Shown here one piece after another: positions 63,060-64,000 of a stretch of DNA of 64,000 nucleotides. The notes under the pieces were generated by a model. It was not told where the DNA came from. It was given only the letters and a program-made list of their open reading frames with translations, and did not search any database. Source of the DNA: Aphrophora alni (Eukaryota > Arthropoda > Insecta > Hemiptera > Aphrophoridae); the NCBI GenBank assembly GCA_963513935.1, contig OY740774.1:91214424-91278423 (forward strand), in the 5' to 3' direction. Position 1 is the first letter of the stretch. Every line of letters starts with the position of its first letter. Both the position numbers and the translations under genes were made by a program.

Positions 63060-64000
63060 AACACAGAAATATTGGATTATCAATTAGTAACACATCTAAA
63101 CAAATTTCACGACTTATTTAATTAGAACAAATAAATTATTTTCAATTTGTCAATCTAAAGAAATATAAAATATATTTTGTTGAATTTAATCGTAATGTGT
63201 TGTCTATTTCAAAAAGTTGAAAATTGTATACATTGTTGAGATTTAATTGTCAGAACGTGCTTTTATACTGATGTGTGTTCTTCAATGGAAATATTTGTTA
63301 TTCAATTTTGTATTACTTGAACTAATCTTGGTGCTGTAAAATCGATTTAAAACAATACAATGACATTAGTTACGATATATTGGAGTTTTAAATAATTTCG
63401 ATAGGTTCAATTTAATTTATACTACAAAAAAAATTCTAGATAATAATTGAATATATGATAGGTTTTTACTTTCGGAAAGGGAAACCATAAAATCAGAAAT
63501 ATAAATATATTTATATCAAATTATAAACAAACTGAAATACTTTTTATTTAATTTAAAATCATATATATTTTCTAACTACAAATTTTAACCAACTTATTAT
63601 CATTTCAGTTTTGTAGTCTTGACGACAAAGACGGATTTGTGTCTGAAACAACTCACCAAAAGAAAATTTATATTTTTTCTGTAAGATCTGTATACATTCT
63701 GAATGTCCTACTCTTTATTAGAAGTGACGGTCAATACAGGGATCGATTATCTATAATGTGGCGGTAAATACTTACATACCTAGTTTACAAATTAAAGTTG
63801 TTCGAGAGTGGGGATGCGCTACTATGGTCTTAATTTGTACAACAGGTTACCTGATGAAGTAAATGAAATGGTTTCAATTGAAAAATTGTAAAACAAACTT
63901 ATCTTATTCATCACGCATCCTGGTACTCTCATTAAGTGAAATTGTAACAGTTGAACACTGTCAAGAACTGTCAAAGAAACCTGAATGGATAGACATTTTT

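Larger units (their letters stand above)
62620..64000. repeat. Segmental duplicate B, right half (exon 1 side of ICK gene 2)
   Basis: Collinear with 16030-17420 at about 95 percent identity by eye, up to the window edge. It contains exon 1 and the upstream region of ICK gene 2. Confidence 0.85.

Overview
This is AT-rich eukaryotic DNA with no operons, spliced genes, long microsatellites and many transposable-element remains. An R1-type non-LTR retrotransposon, a Polinton/Maverick remnant, GGTTAGGTTAG-like strings and a small secreted cystine-knot gene pair suggest an arthropod, probably an insect. No host gene recognised here fixes the species, so the lineage is an inference.

Layout. 1-695 is a two-unit tandem repeat. 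About 2333-12551 is a decayed Polinton/Maverick DNA transposon with ~1.5 kb terminal inverted repeats (TIRs). It keeps an intact packaging-type ATPase and a broken, 3'-truncated family B DNA polymerase on the minus strand, and it has a 2.3 kb dispersed repeat (family R) inside it. About 12735-17450 holds the first of two paralogous two-exon genes (minus strand) for a secreted inhibitor-cystine-knot (ICK, knottin) peptide. 19165-23097 is a second R copy. 24400-24845 is a dead reverse transcriptase and 25285-25727 a loose Polinton TIR fragment. 26085-30105 is a (TTA)n-bearing minisatellite array that received at least three non-LTR retrotransposon insertions. 30255-32932 and 62620-64000 are the two halves of the second ICK gene.

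The two halves of ICK gene 2 are separated by a 29.7 kb composite insertion (about 32933-62614) lying in its single intron. The insertion is bounded by ~70 bp inverted repeats and filled with LTR-retrotransposon DNA: three ~2.5 kb copies of one LTR (here LTR-A), a solo LTR with 4-bp target duplications (LTR-B), pieces of a third LTR (LTR-C), tRNA-Lys-type primer sites, long (CA)n tracts, and two internal regions that encode only Gag and an aspartic protease. In both, gag and pro are joined by a -1 frameshift heptamer (A AAA AAC) directly before the gag stop. No reverse transcriptase or integrase was found, so these elements look non-autonomous. Both carry nonsense or frameshift lesions.

The only apparently intact host-like coding units are the two ICK genes. 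Their introns and flanks are very similar, while their mature-peptide codons differ strongly, the pattern expected of a fast-evolving secreted peptide family. All identities quoted are estimates by eye. LTR-A, LTR-B, LTR-C and R are local labels.
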